Assembly (NCBI GenBank): GCA_009746045.1 | Contig: RPFO01000079.1 | Location: 447,212-507,211, forward strand | Direction: 5' to 3' | Length of the DNA: 60,000 nt | From: Mesostigma viride | Lineage: Eukaryota; Streptophyta; Mesostigmatophyceae; Mesostigmatales; Mesostigmataceae | Part shown: piece after piece, positions 12,388 through 23,200 of the stretch | Layout of the letters: each line of letters begins with the position of its first letter | Numbering within the stretch: position 1 is the first letter of the stretch | Made by a program: the position numbers and the translations under genes | Notes under the pieces: model-generated | Database searches by the model: none | Told to the model about the DNA's origin: nothing | What the model saw: the letters and a program-made list of their open reading frames with translations, nothing else

Positions 12388-12600
12388 ATAACTAGGATGT
12401 AACTGAGGTGGTTGGCTAACGAGGTCGTCTCAAGCCCATGGTCCTATAAATAACAGTAGGATGTAACTGAGGTGGTTGGCTAACGAGGTCGTCTCAAGCC
12501 CATGGTCTAGTTAGCCAACCACCTCAGTTACATCCTAGTTATTTATTTGGCAATGTGGAGTATCCCGCACTATCCAGGGCACCGCGGTACCCCGCCAATC

Positions 12601-12790
12601 CAAAAGAACCGGAATGACTTACCACCAATCCGCGCGCAGCGCACAGCGAGCTGTGCGCTGCGCGCGGCGAGCGAAGCGAGCACCGTACTGCGCACCAATC
12701 CGCGAGCGAAGCGAGCACCGTACTATTCCAGCAGGCAGCGGGCAGCGTACTGCGCGCCAATCCGCGAGAGAAGAGAGCACCGTACTATTC
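12601..12790. repeat. Imperfect GC-rich tandem repeats
   Basis: Three or four diverged copies of a unit containing CCAATCCGCGAGCGAAGC and GCACCGTACTATTCCA occur here. A GCGCAGCGCACAGC / GCTGTGCGCTGCGC inverted pair lies at about 12633-12663. No coding role is seen. Confidence 0.6.
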
Positions 12791-12795
12791 CAACG

Positions 12796-12895
12796 TGCAG
12801 CGGGCAGCGGGCAGCGGGCAGCGGGCTGCGGGCTGCGGGCTGCGGGCTGCGGGCTGCGGGCTGCGGGCTGCGGGCTGCGGGCTGCGGGCAGCGGG
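12796..12895. repeat. Heptanucleotide array (GCGGGCT/GCGGGCA)
   Basis: About fourteen 7-bp units are in tandem. The first few and the last are CGGGCAG and those between are CGGGCTG, a clean block change of variant. Open frames across it are artefacts of the array. Confidence 0.85.
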
Positions 12896-12903
12896 GCGAA
12901 GTA

Positions 12904-13106
12904 CTGCCAAAAAAAGGGACCTTGCTTTGGGCTGGGCGGAGCCAGCGGGTTACTCTAGTAACCATTAACCCGGTCGGCCAAGGCCCAAGGCCGTCATTAT
13001 ATTAGGTCCCGGTGATTAAAAAGTTATGACTACACAGTACAGATACAGTTCTAAGATCTAACAGCTTTTACCTGTACTTACGGCATATGGCTACATTCGT
13101 ACACTT
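12904..13106. repeat. Direct repeat unit, empty-site copy
   Basis: About 200 bp beginning AAAAAAGGGACC. The first 115 bp recur at 13299-13414 and the rest (AAAAGTTATGACTACA onward) recurs at 14423-14541. Here the two parts are continuous across GGTGATTAAAAAGTT (13011-13025), the pre-insertion site of the TIR element that interrupts the other copy. Confidence 0.82.
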
Positions 13107-13412
13107 GTCCACGGCGTGGGACAAGTGCACAGCCAAATTCCCTGCGATCACTGTGATTCCTTTTTGCCTGGTACCACTCGCAGATTTGACCGTCAGATAT
13201 TCGGCCCGCCAGTCTGAACTGTCGGATCTTGGGTTCGAAATAAAAGTATGACACTTTTGAAATGTTGGTGGTTTGGGGGAAACTATGGAAAAGGTGGCGC
13301 CAAAAAAAGGGACCCTGCTTTGGGCTGGGCGGAGCCAGCGGGTTACTCATCTAGTAACCATTAACCCGGTCGGCCAAGGCCCAAGGCCGTCATTATATTA
13401 GGTCCCGGTGAT

Positions 13413-14422
13413 TACAGGCATTCACGCCTTAAGTTGGGTTCGAGGGTTTTTTGGGGTCAACCCAACTTAAGGCGTGAACCCAACTTAAGCCGTTACGTTA
13501 CCATAACTCGAGACCCCCAGCCCTGCTGAAGGACTTCAGGGTGTCTTTTGAAAGCTCTCGTCAAGGCCGATCGAACTGCACTAAAGAATTCACCATCAAA
13601 GTCGTATTTCGGGTCGGAACTTGGATGCAAGTCCTCAAACCGGCTGTGGGCAGGTGAAGCACCCCACCGTGCTAGCCAAAACTTGGTGTGCTGCATAGGG
13701 CATGCGCGTTCGATGCGCGGTAATCGTGGCTATTTACTCTCTAGCCTCGTCTTCCCTAGCATCCGGACTCAAACAGTAATCCCGTCCATGGCCACTGTCA
13801 CGAGGATTGGTCTAATAACGGTGAACGGTTTGCACGTGAATGCCAACAACGTTGCTGATCCCGGCGAAATATTTTGCCATGTCAGAGAGCGCAGCAACCC
13901 TTACGACAAGAAGGCCATAGCCGTTCAATCTTTGCTGGTTTGACAGCTTGCCCTTGCCACCTGCCTTCTCGCCTGTGGTGTCTCGTTTCTGCTTTTTGCT
14001 GGACGCTGCCCCGCTGCCCGAAAACAGTGCGTTCCATTTGGCCTCAGTATGAGTTTTGTCGGCCATTGTGTCGCATTTATGATGATGGCCATGGGTTCTA
14101 ATGTGACGAACGCGTTTGAACAGCAAGCCGTTTGCCCATGTATATAACACACTGAATGATGACTGACGGATTTCAGCGCCCAACTGACCAAGACATGCAG
14201 TGAGTTTTATAGTAGATCCTTAAGTGTTGGATGGCGCGGAAACCCTGTCGGACCATCGGCGCGGGAAAAAACTCAAGTCGCGGCAGTAAAAAATCAGTGC
14301 CACACCGCGCTAGAAGCCCCTACACGCCTTAAGTTGGGTTCGCCATGCAGCCAACTGCGACCCAATGACTTAAGGCGTGAACCCAACTTAAGCCAACCCA
14401 ACTTAAGGCGTGAATGCCTGTA
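13413..14422. mobile_element. TA-flanked TIR element (mariner-like), 1,006 bp
   Basis: The body 13415-14420 has perfect 26-bp terminal inverted repeats starting CAGGCATTCACGCC. It is flanked by TA on each side (13413-13414, 14421-14422), the target duplication of Tc1/mariner-type elements. The uninterrupted paralogous site at 13011-13025 contains a single TA. Further inverted copies of CTTAAGTTGGGTT lie subterminally (13467-13492 and 14321-14390). No transposase with a DDE/D pattern was recognised, so it looks non-autonomous with unrelated cargo. Confidence 0.85.
13548..13943 (+). CDS. HIRAN-domain-like ORF inside a TIR element
   Basis: The C-terminal half (about residues 85-131) reads ITVNGLHVNANNV...PGEIFCHVRERSNPYDKKAIAV. 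This matches the core of HIRAN domains (GE-x-hydrophobic...RE-x-NPYD-x-x-AI-x-V), a small fold found in HLTF/Rad5-type DNA remodellers and as stand-alone proteins, where it binds DNA ends. The N-terminal 84 residues are unrecognised. The whole frame sits between the terminal repeats of the TA-flanked element, so it is probably captured cargo. The start codon is uncertain and the domain may be truncated at the stop or continue by splicing. An antisense frame (14183-13812) overlaps it and I consider it less likely. Function in the element is unknown. Confidence 0.5.
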   Translation: MKALVKADRTALKNSPSKSYFGSELGCKSSNRLWAGEAPHRASQNLVCCIGHARSMRGNRGYLLSSLVFPSIRTQTVIPSMATVTRIGLITVNGLHVNANNVADPGEIFCHVRERSNPYDKKAIAVQSLLV

Positions 14423-14541
14423 AAAAGTTATGACTACAGTTCCGTAGCCGAGTACAGACTACAGTTCTAAGATCTACAGCTTTTACCTGTACTTACCTGT
14501 AACAGCTTTACTTGTACTTACGGCATGGCTACATTCGTACA

Positions 14542-15368
14542 CCTACCCAGGTGAGTTTCGAGGAGGCTGGAGTCTGGCTTACGCTGGTTACGCAGACTTC
14601 CCGCCTGGATACGCCGCTAGGGCAGTCCACGGCCTGCTTGGAGTAGCTCGCAACCAGGCGCGGCGGCGATACCCGGTCTGATTCTGATCCGGGGGTGAGG
14701 TATTAACTCACGAGTTAAAAAAATATCGCCCAACTACTTTACGGAAGACGCCCGCAGCGGGCGAGTCTGGCGCGGCGCGCCTTTCCTGGAGGCCATTGGG
14801 CGCCGGAATTATAAATCCCGAATTTCTCTAAACTTACACGTGGCGTTTATATGATGCAGGGTGCCCCAATGAACGCCGTAACCAATTCAGCCATAACCCT
14901 GCGTACACGCTGTAAAAAATGGCGATGACCGAACACGTGCGAGGAAACTGGAAGAGGTAACTGGTAACCCCCCAGCTTGCCTCGGCCGGCAAAGCTGAAG
15001 GGGAACCCTAGGTCGAAGGGGGCCGTTGTCTAGGTCGAAGTGAGCGATGAGGGGTAACCAAGTCAGTACTGTTTTCGTGGGTGGGTGGGGATAATTCTAG
15101 TCGTTCGCGTCCTGTACACCATTGGGAAGATGCCTGGAGTGGAAAACCAGATGGTTGGATATTATACTCTGCGGCGTCCTCGATGCTGATGATGTAGTGC
15201 GTTGTTCTTATCGCGCCTAAGGAGCGCGGTCGACTGATAAATGGACGAGTATGGATGGGAGAATGAGGGCTATGGTGGTATGGACGCCGATCTAGTTTTA
15301 CCGAAGTAAGCGATAACTTGGCGTGGCATCCTTCCAGATTGCCTAGAATTCTTGCACCTTAAAGTGGC
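14542..15368. other. Intergenic region upstream of the giant membrane protein gene
   Basis: No exon or repeat family was recognised. This should hold the promoter of the gene starting near 15369; TATAAATC at 14808-14815 is an isolated TATA-like sequence too distant to assign. Confidence 0.4.
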
Positions 15369-17245
15369 ATGGGAGGATTGGGTTTCAGACAAGGCTGCGT
15401 CGCTGCACCTCCTTATAGCCGGGTGTATACAGGGCGGCAGGCTTCCCCATGGGCGCGTTGCGCTTTCTGGCACTTGTGCTTGCTGGCGTTCGCGATAGGC
15501 CACCCAGTAATCCATGCTACAGAGGTACGTCCCCGGTGGCTGGCTGTTTGCAAGCGCCGCTTTCCTACTATGTGAAGGAAGCAGGTATTGGCAGCCTTAA
15601 ATCTTACAACTTATTGCGGCATTTTCCCGAATATCCAACTCATGACATTTATTCATTGTGAAGTTTTGTTTTCTCCGCCACGCCTCTCGCAGGATGTCCC
15701 GCATGAAGTGGAGGCAGCCGCACAGCCTACAGGTATGAAGTCGTGTGCATCTGCCTGTCTTCCTCCTGGCCACATCGCAGGTTATGGGGGGGACATCTGT
15801 CCCTTTCCTGGCCATGGAGACCCTAGCTTTACAATCGCCCCTTACTGTACTATCGCCCCTTTCTATACTATTGCCCCTCAGTATACAATCGCCCCTTTCT
15901 ATGCTATCGCCCCTTAGTATACAATCGCCCCTTCTACACTATTGCCCCTTTCTAACGAACCGTGGTCTATGACTTCAACGCGTGTGCAATACCTCACCAA
16001 GCAATAGTGGCTGTCCAGCATACACTTCTATTCAGCATACACTTCTATTCAGCATACACTTCTATTCAGGCATACACTTCTATTCAGCTCTCACTCCTAT
16101 TCAGCACTCACTTCTATTCAGGCTGTCGAGCATGTGCACACGTCCAGGGTGCTGCTGAGTCTTGCGACCCGTACCAGAGAAAGGATTCCAGTCACGCAGA
16201 TTTCAGAACAGAGGCTGCATGCTTGATCAGCAAGGCATCGGTTTCCACGAGTATGGTCGAGGGCATTGGGGCACAGCAACCCTACTTTCTGTTGTGTTTC
16301 CTGCGCCATACCGTACACCGTGTGGGTGGCAAGCATGCAGTCAAGGCCCTTGACAAACCGCCCTTGCGGCGCTCATCCCGGAGACATGGCCCGCCCGCTT
16401 GCCTGTGCGCAGCAGCCCGCCGCGCATCCTGGGATGGAGGCACACTAGTTGTGACGCGGCCAGGACCCCCCTCGCCATCTGCCTGCCACGGTGGCACCCG
16501 TGTGCGCCCCCTTCACACAGCTTTTGGTTTATCCTTGTCCTACTCTGGCTGCATGCGCTGACTCGTCGCCCAGTCAACACATACCCCTGGCCAACCAATC
16601 GTTGCTGATGGACAGGTGGTGCGCCCTCATGGAAAGGAGCATTCGACGCGGCCACCCTGTTGGCAGCCGTGGCCAACGCCAGCATCTCATCCATTCTGCT
16701 CACTGCAGACATATCCTTGGGGGCGGGCCCGCCGGGTGCCCTCGCGCTGGTGCCTGACATCCGCAACCGGTCGCTGTCCATCAGCGGCGATGGCTGTCTG
16801 GCCACCCTGCAGCGGCCGTGCGTGCTGAGCGCCGCCACCGGGACACGCGCACGTCTGTTTCTGGTGGCCGGGGGGCGCCTCTCGCTGGCAAACATCACGC
16901 TAGTGGGTGGCGGCGCGGGCGAGAGTGGAGCTATCGCCAAGGTGGGGGCAAGGGACTTGCTCTCCGTGGGGTGGGCGAGGGGTGTGTGGACAGGGGCTGG
17001 CGAGAAGAGCCAAGCCCTTTAGGGGGGGTGCTCTGCGGCGCGGTAGGAAGGGATCTTGGGTGGTTTACTATACTAGGCTTTACTAAACGCTTTACTAAGC
17101 TACACTATTGTATACATTTGTGTGGAAGTGGGCAGGGCACACGCATGAACCGTGCTCGCTGTTCACGAACGCCGCTCGTTGCGTGGGACCAAGTGGTTCA
17201 GGCATCAAAAGGAGGGACATCGTGGCTACCCACGTGTGCACCGTG

Positions 17246-17284
<39 letters not shown>

Positions 17285-20200
17285 GCGTGCTGCTGCTGCT
17301 GCTGGTGGCAAGCACTTGACACTCCCTGCTGGTGGCGGTGGTCAGGTCACCCTCACACCTGGTGATGCGAGGGAGGCACGCGGCGCCAGGTGGCGGCCGA
17401 CGAGCACTGCCTGATCCCTGCTGTCATCCATACCGTCTGATCTCTGCTGTCACCGATGCGTGTATGCCGTTTGTGCACACAGCAAGCGGTCATGCACGCC
17501 ATGGCATGCCTGTGTGCTGGGTGCCTGTGTGCTGAACCCTGTCATCGGTTCCTGGGCTGCTGCCGCATGGGATATGCTTGCGTGCTCCGCGTGGGTTGTG
17601 CTTGCGTGCTCCGCGTGGGATGTGCTTGCGTGCTCCGCGTGGGATATGCTTGCGTGCTCCGCGTGGGTTGTGCTTGCGTGCTCCGCGTGGGATGTGCTTG
17701 CGTGCTCCGCGTGGGATGTGCTTGCGTGCTCCGCGTGGGTTGTGCTTGCGTGCTCCGCGTGGGATGTGCTTGCGTGCTCCGCGTGGGATGTGCTTGCGTG
17801 CTCCGCGTGGGTTGGCGCCAACGCCCGCGCGTGCGTGGATGGCATGGGCCCACGCGGCCCGCCTCAACCCTCCAACAACCCACCAGCATCAGTATGACTT
17901 ATCACGGGCACCGTCACCGGCCGCCACGGTCACCATCACCGTCACCATCACCATCACGGCCTCCATCCCTCACCACCCATCACCATTACCACTTCCATCG
18001 CCATCCCATTGCCCTTTGCCGATGGCCAGGTGGAGGCGGGCGGGGCGCTCGAGTGCGTGAGGGCTACGTTGCGGGGCACCGCGGTGGCCGACAACGGGGG
18101 CCTCCTGCACGTGGCGGGGCCAGGGTCCCGTTTGGCCGCTCGCGAGTGCACCCTGGAGGGGGGACGCGCGGTCGATGGGGGGGCCATCCACCTCAGTGGC
18201 GGGGCGTCCGCGTACCTGGGTGGCTGTCACTTGGCAAACAACGAGGTCACCGGCATGGGGGGGGGTATCGTCGCGGATGGGCAAGGTACTTAATGCTTGC
18301 GCTGCAACCCAGCCTTGGCCTTGGTTGGTGTGTTTTCTTCACATGTGACTGGACGGATGTAAGAAGCAATGTGCGCTGCAAAAACGTTTACCCGCCAAAG
18401 GCAGGAAGGGTGCTACACCGACACAAAAGTGGGAATGTGACTGCTGCTGGTTGCCTGCCACGGCATTCCTGGCACGGGGGTGGCCAGCTACCCATACCCT
18501 TAGAACCGCTGCCCCACCCCTACAACACCCCACCCCTTGTAAGAACTCGACCCTCGTCGCAGACGGTGCTCACCGCATCCCCCCCCCCCCCCCGCACACA
18601 CACCGTGAATGACCTCACCACACCCACATGCATGCACGTGCCCATACCTCCACTCACGCATGCATCGCCCCACGCGTGCATGCATCCCCAACACGTGGCC
18701 CTAACCACACGCATGCATGCATCCCCAACAGGGACGGAGCTGACCTGCCAGGGCACGAGCTTCCTCCGCAACAAGGCGGGCGGGAACGGGGGCGCCGCTG
18801 TGCTGTCCTCCGGTACCAAATCTTCCTTCACATCCTCACGCTTTGACGGCAACCACGCAGCGAGTTCTGCTGGCGCCCTGCACGTGTTCGGGGCAGGGAC
18901 CCTCGCTGTGTTTGCCAACGTGACGTGGGACAGCAACTACGCGGGGGAGCACGGGGCCGCCTTTGTGGCCACGCTGGGCGCCAACGTGACGCTTGTTGAT
19001 GCGCGCCTGGTCAACCACCGGGCTCTTGGGTTTGGCGGCGCCGCCATGGCCAGGGACCCTGGCACGTCCATCACGGTCCGTGGGGGCTTGTTCGAGGGCA
19101 GCCGCGCCGACTGGGGGGGCTGCTTCTACCTCCAGTTTGGCGCGAGCGCGGCGCTGTACGACAGCGTCATGGTCAACAGCACGTCCGAGTCCGCGGGTGG
19201 GTCCATCTCGGCGGTGGGCGCGGGCACGCACGTGACACTTGTCCGCGTCTCATTCATCGACTCGCGCTCGATCATCGTGGCGGGCACGCTGCACGCGATC
19301 ACGGGCGTGGAGATGGTGTTGGAGGACGTCACCATACAGGGGTCCCGCGCGAGCTCGCACGGCGCATGCACGCACTACTCGGGCACCACGTTCATTGCGC
19401 GCAACGTCACGGCGGACGGCATCCAGGCCGTCACGAACGGCGGATGCTTCTATTTCATGAACTGCGCGGCGGTGCACCTGTCCGACGTCACCGTGACGAA
19501 TGCCTTGGCCGGCAAGCAGGGCGGGGCGTTTTACGCGGAGACCTGTGCCAACGTGACCATCACGCGCGCGCGCATGTCCCGCAACACAGCGGGGGAGTGG
19601 GGTGGGGCCATCGGTCTGGCCAACAATGGGGCGGTCACTATAACGGACGCGTTGGTCACAGACAACACATCACCGGACGGTGGCGCGGTCTATGTGAGCG
19701 GTGGCCAGGTGCTCCTTCAACGTAGCTCTTTCCTCCGCAACCGGGTGAGTGGCCTCGGAGGGTTCCTTGCTGCGGTGGGCGGCGCGGCCGTGCAGGTGCA
19801 GGACGGGGACGTTCGACAGCACATGGCAGCACAAGGGGGGGGATGTATCCACGTGGCCGGCAGCGGCACGCGGGTGTGGGTGGGCGGTGCAGCCAGTGTG
19901 TGCGAATGCATGGCACCAGAGGGTGGGGCCCTGTTGGTTCTCTCTGGCGCGTCCGCCACCGTGGATGAGGACGCGTCGCTGCTCAATAACACAGCAGCGC
20001 GGGCGGGCGGCGCCATCAGCGCCAGGGGCCCTGGGTCATTGGTAGCGCTGCAGGGGCGTGCCTTGGTCGCAGAAAACGTGGCCATCGAGGCGGGTGGCTG
20101 CGGTGGCGGCGTCGCTCTTGCAGAGGGGGCCGCCGGCCGCATCACGGGAAGCGTTCGCGTTGCGAGCAATGTCGCTGCGTTTGGGGGCGCCGTCTGCGTG

Positions 20201-23200
20201 CGTGGGAATGGGACAAAGTTGACGATGGAGGCGGGAGCGGAGCCGCCGGGGGTGGGGGGGGATGCTAGCGTACCGCCGCGTGCTCTCATGTCCAACAACT
20301 CGGCGCGTTGGGACGGCGGGGCGGTGTTCATGGAGGGAGGAGGCACCGCGGCCCTCACCGGCCGGTTCTGGGCCAATGTGGCCGGTCGGGACGGCGGCGC
20401 CATCGCGACAGGGCAACCGCTCCAGGTGACAGGGGGGTCCGATACCCCCTCGTCTCAGTCTGACGTGGTGGTGATGCGCGCGGTGGGCGTGGACATGAGG
20501 GACAACGTGGCGTCAGGCAGTGGCGGTGCAGTATTCCTCGCCGGGGACGTTGGCGGCCAGCTGCAGGACTCCACCCTACACGGCAACGAGGCGGGCGTGG
20601 ACGGCGCGGGGCTGTACGTGGAGGGCGAGGGGACACGGGTGGTCGTCACCAACACCACGTTGGGCGGCCACCAAGCACAGCGCAACGGTGGTGCCATCAG
20701 CCTCTTGTTGGGCGCACGCGCGACGTTGTCAAATGTTCTGGTGGCGGGCAATGGTGCAGGGGGCCACGGGGGCGGTGTGTTTGCGAGCGGCAGCAGTCGG
20801 GTGCTGGCCACCGCCTGCTCCCTGCGGTGGAACTCTGCCACCCTGACAGGGGGCGCGCTCTTCCTCACAGGGGGAGGCACGCGCGCGTGGCTCCCGGGGG
20901 GCGTCGTTGGGTCGAACGCAGCACTGCATGGGGGCGGCGTGTACTTGGAGCAAGGCGCGCGGATGCTAGCAGAAGGGGGGGAGTGGGCTGACAACGTCGC
21001 GCGCTCCGGGTGGGGCGGGGCAGTCGTCGCGTTGGGTGTTGGCGCCGCATTTGGCTGCGATGGATGCTCCCTCTCGGTTGCCGGTGCTCCCTTGCTGCTG
21101 GCGTCTCCAGGCAAGGAGCTGCTTTCGAAAGGGGCCGACGCCTGCGTGGTGTCCGCGGCCACCGTCGGCACGCCGTTGGTGCCTGGCGGTAGCAGCGCGG
21201 GCCAAGATAATGCGACGTGGGACGCGCTGGGCGCCCGCCTGGCGTTGCTGGTGGAGCAAAAGAAGGCGCAGGCGGGCGAGGGCGGCAGCGGTGGAGCCCT
21301 GCGCACGTACGGGTGTTCGGAGATATCGGGGATTGGTGCGTGCTGCGGTGGGCAGTAGTTAGAGGTCGCTTAGCAGTGGTAGGTGAGGCATCCGCTCTGC
21401 GTGATGGTTGTCTAGTTTAAAAGGTAGGCGTAGGGTGGTTGTGCGCAAGCATTCGCTGCAATGGGTGTATGATGCATGTGTGTGATGTTTTTTTCGTCAA
21501 AGGGAAGGTAGCCAGGATGCGGGATGTTCATTGCACGCTTTGGGGATGCTCTCATGCCAGGGTAAAGCAGGTCATGACGTATAGGCTTGTCGATGTTACG
21601 TGCTGCCTCCATCTGTAGTACCCCCATACAAACAGCCACCGGCCCCCTGTGCTGCTGCATCTGTTCCTCCCAGCTTGTTGGTGCTGCCCCGCCTCATGCT
21701 CATGCCTTCCTTCATCTTCTTGTGCTGGTGCCTTTGTTCATGGGACCCTGCCTTGCCGCGCAGATGTGGAGGTGGCCGACTTTGCGGCGTTGTCGGCGGC
21801 TGTGGCGGACCCATTTGTCGGCACCCTGCGCCTGACGTCTGATGTCATGTTCAGCACCCCTGTGGCCATTAACCGGACGTTACAAGTCATCGGCACCTGC
21901 CAGGGGCAACAGTGGCTAGCCAGCAACAAAGTTATCGCCACCTCCGCCGCTTTGCCGGCGTCAGATGAGGACCTCTCATTGATGTGCCACGTGCGACCCG
22001 CCACACCGTCCACCCCACTGTTCCTCGTGGCGGCGGGCGGAAGTCTGCTGCTGCAAGACCTGTGGGTGACGAGCACAGGTGCGGATGCCAGTGGTGGCAA
22101 CAATGGGAATGGCGACAGCAACAGCAGCAGTGGCGGCAGCAGCAACGTCACCAGCAGCCACAGTGCCCTGGATGATGATGGCGACAGTGGCCTGGTGCGC
22201 GTGCGCAAGGGGGGGGCTCTTATGGCCCGCAGGGTGACGTTTGCCGGCATCAGCATTAACAGCTGCTCTGCCGTCCATTTGTCGGGCTCCTGCCGCGCCT
22301 CCTTTGATGACTGCGCGTTCGTCGGCAACAAGGCGTCCCTCCAGGGGGGCGCCCTATGCGCCACGGCCGGCGCCAACCTCACGGTCAGCAGCAGCGTGGC
22401 GGAAGGGAATGAGGCGGCGGCGGGCGGCTTCCTGTACGCTTCTGGCAACGGCACGCTGGTCACTCTAGTGGACACGCTTCTCCTCAACAACTCGGCCACA
22501 GGGTATGGCGGTGGCGCAATCCACCTCATTGGGGCCAGCCTCATGCGGGCGCATGGGGGACTCTTTGCTGGAAATGTGGCGGTGGGCGGCCACGGCGGTG
22601 CTGCCTATGTGGTCGGGCCAGGCACCGGCTTGTCCTTGGATGCTGGCTGCGCCCTGGAGGAGAACGTTGCGCAGCAAGGGGGGGGCGTATTTGTGGGCGC
22701 AGGCGCGTCACTGGCTGCATCCGGCGCCGCGTTTGCCAGCAATGTTGCTTTGGAGGCGGGCGGCGCGGTCACCGTCACGGGCCCCTCTCGCGCCCTAATC
22801 ACGGACGCCCATTTTGACAACAACATGGCGGACGTGGCCGGCGGCGCGCTGTCCCTCTTGCAAGGCGGCGCCTGCCTCGCGGGCCCCAGGGTGGCCTTTG
22901 TCCAAAACCGCGCCAACAAGAGCGGGGGCGCGGTGGACGTGTCGGATACAGGTAGTCAGCTGTCCTGCATTGGCTGCAACTTTGTGGACAACGCCGCCGC
23001 CATGCGCGGCGGTGGTGTGTGCGCCTTGCGCGGCGCGACGGTCTCCGTCACCTTGTCGTCGGCCTCCAATAACACTGCGGGGAAGCTGGGAGGGACCTTT
23101 TACGGTGAGGATGGGGGCACAAGCCTCAACATCACCCGCGTGCGCGTGGAGGGCGGGCGCGCGGGCACGGCGGGTGGCGGCGTCTACCTGATCTCCTCTT

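Larger units (their letters stand above)
8665..12596. mobile_element. Fold-back (palindromic) element split by a LINE
   Basis: The left arm 8665-8720 and the continuation 12393-12420 are together the inverse of the right arm 12508-12596 (GTTAGCCAACCACCTCAG ... TGGAGTATCCCGCAC ... CACCGCGG). The centre holds two direct copies of a 51-bp unit (12393-12443 and 12457-12507). The LINE lies in the left arm, between ATAAC at 8716-8720 and ATAAC at 12388-12392. Before that insertion the element would have been only about 260-300 bp, with arms of about 85 bp. Confidence 0.75.
13299..14541. repeat. Second copy of the direct repeat, interrupted by a TIR element
   Basis: Positions 13299-13414 and 14421-14541 are the two halves of the unit also found at 12904-13106. 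They are separated by the 1,006-bp element at 13415-14420. The right half has small internal duplications (TTTACCTGTACTTA repeated). Confidence 0.8.

Noticed and set aside
13812-14183. Minus-strand ORF (MADKTHTEAKW...) antisense to the HIRAN-like ORF
   Set aside because: Has a basic KKQKR patch but no recognisable domain. The overlapping plus frame has a motif match, so I prefer the plus strand.
17456-21358. A single 1,300-residue open frame on the plus strand
   Set aside because: Its 5' third runs through the intron 3 minisatellite and introns 3-4, which stay open only because of the 24-bp unit. The true exons in it are 18030-18285 and 18732-21335.
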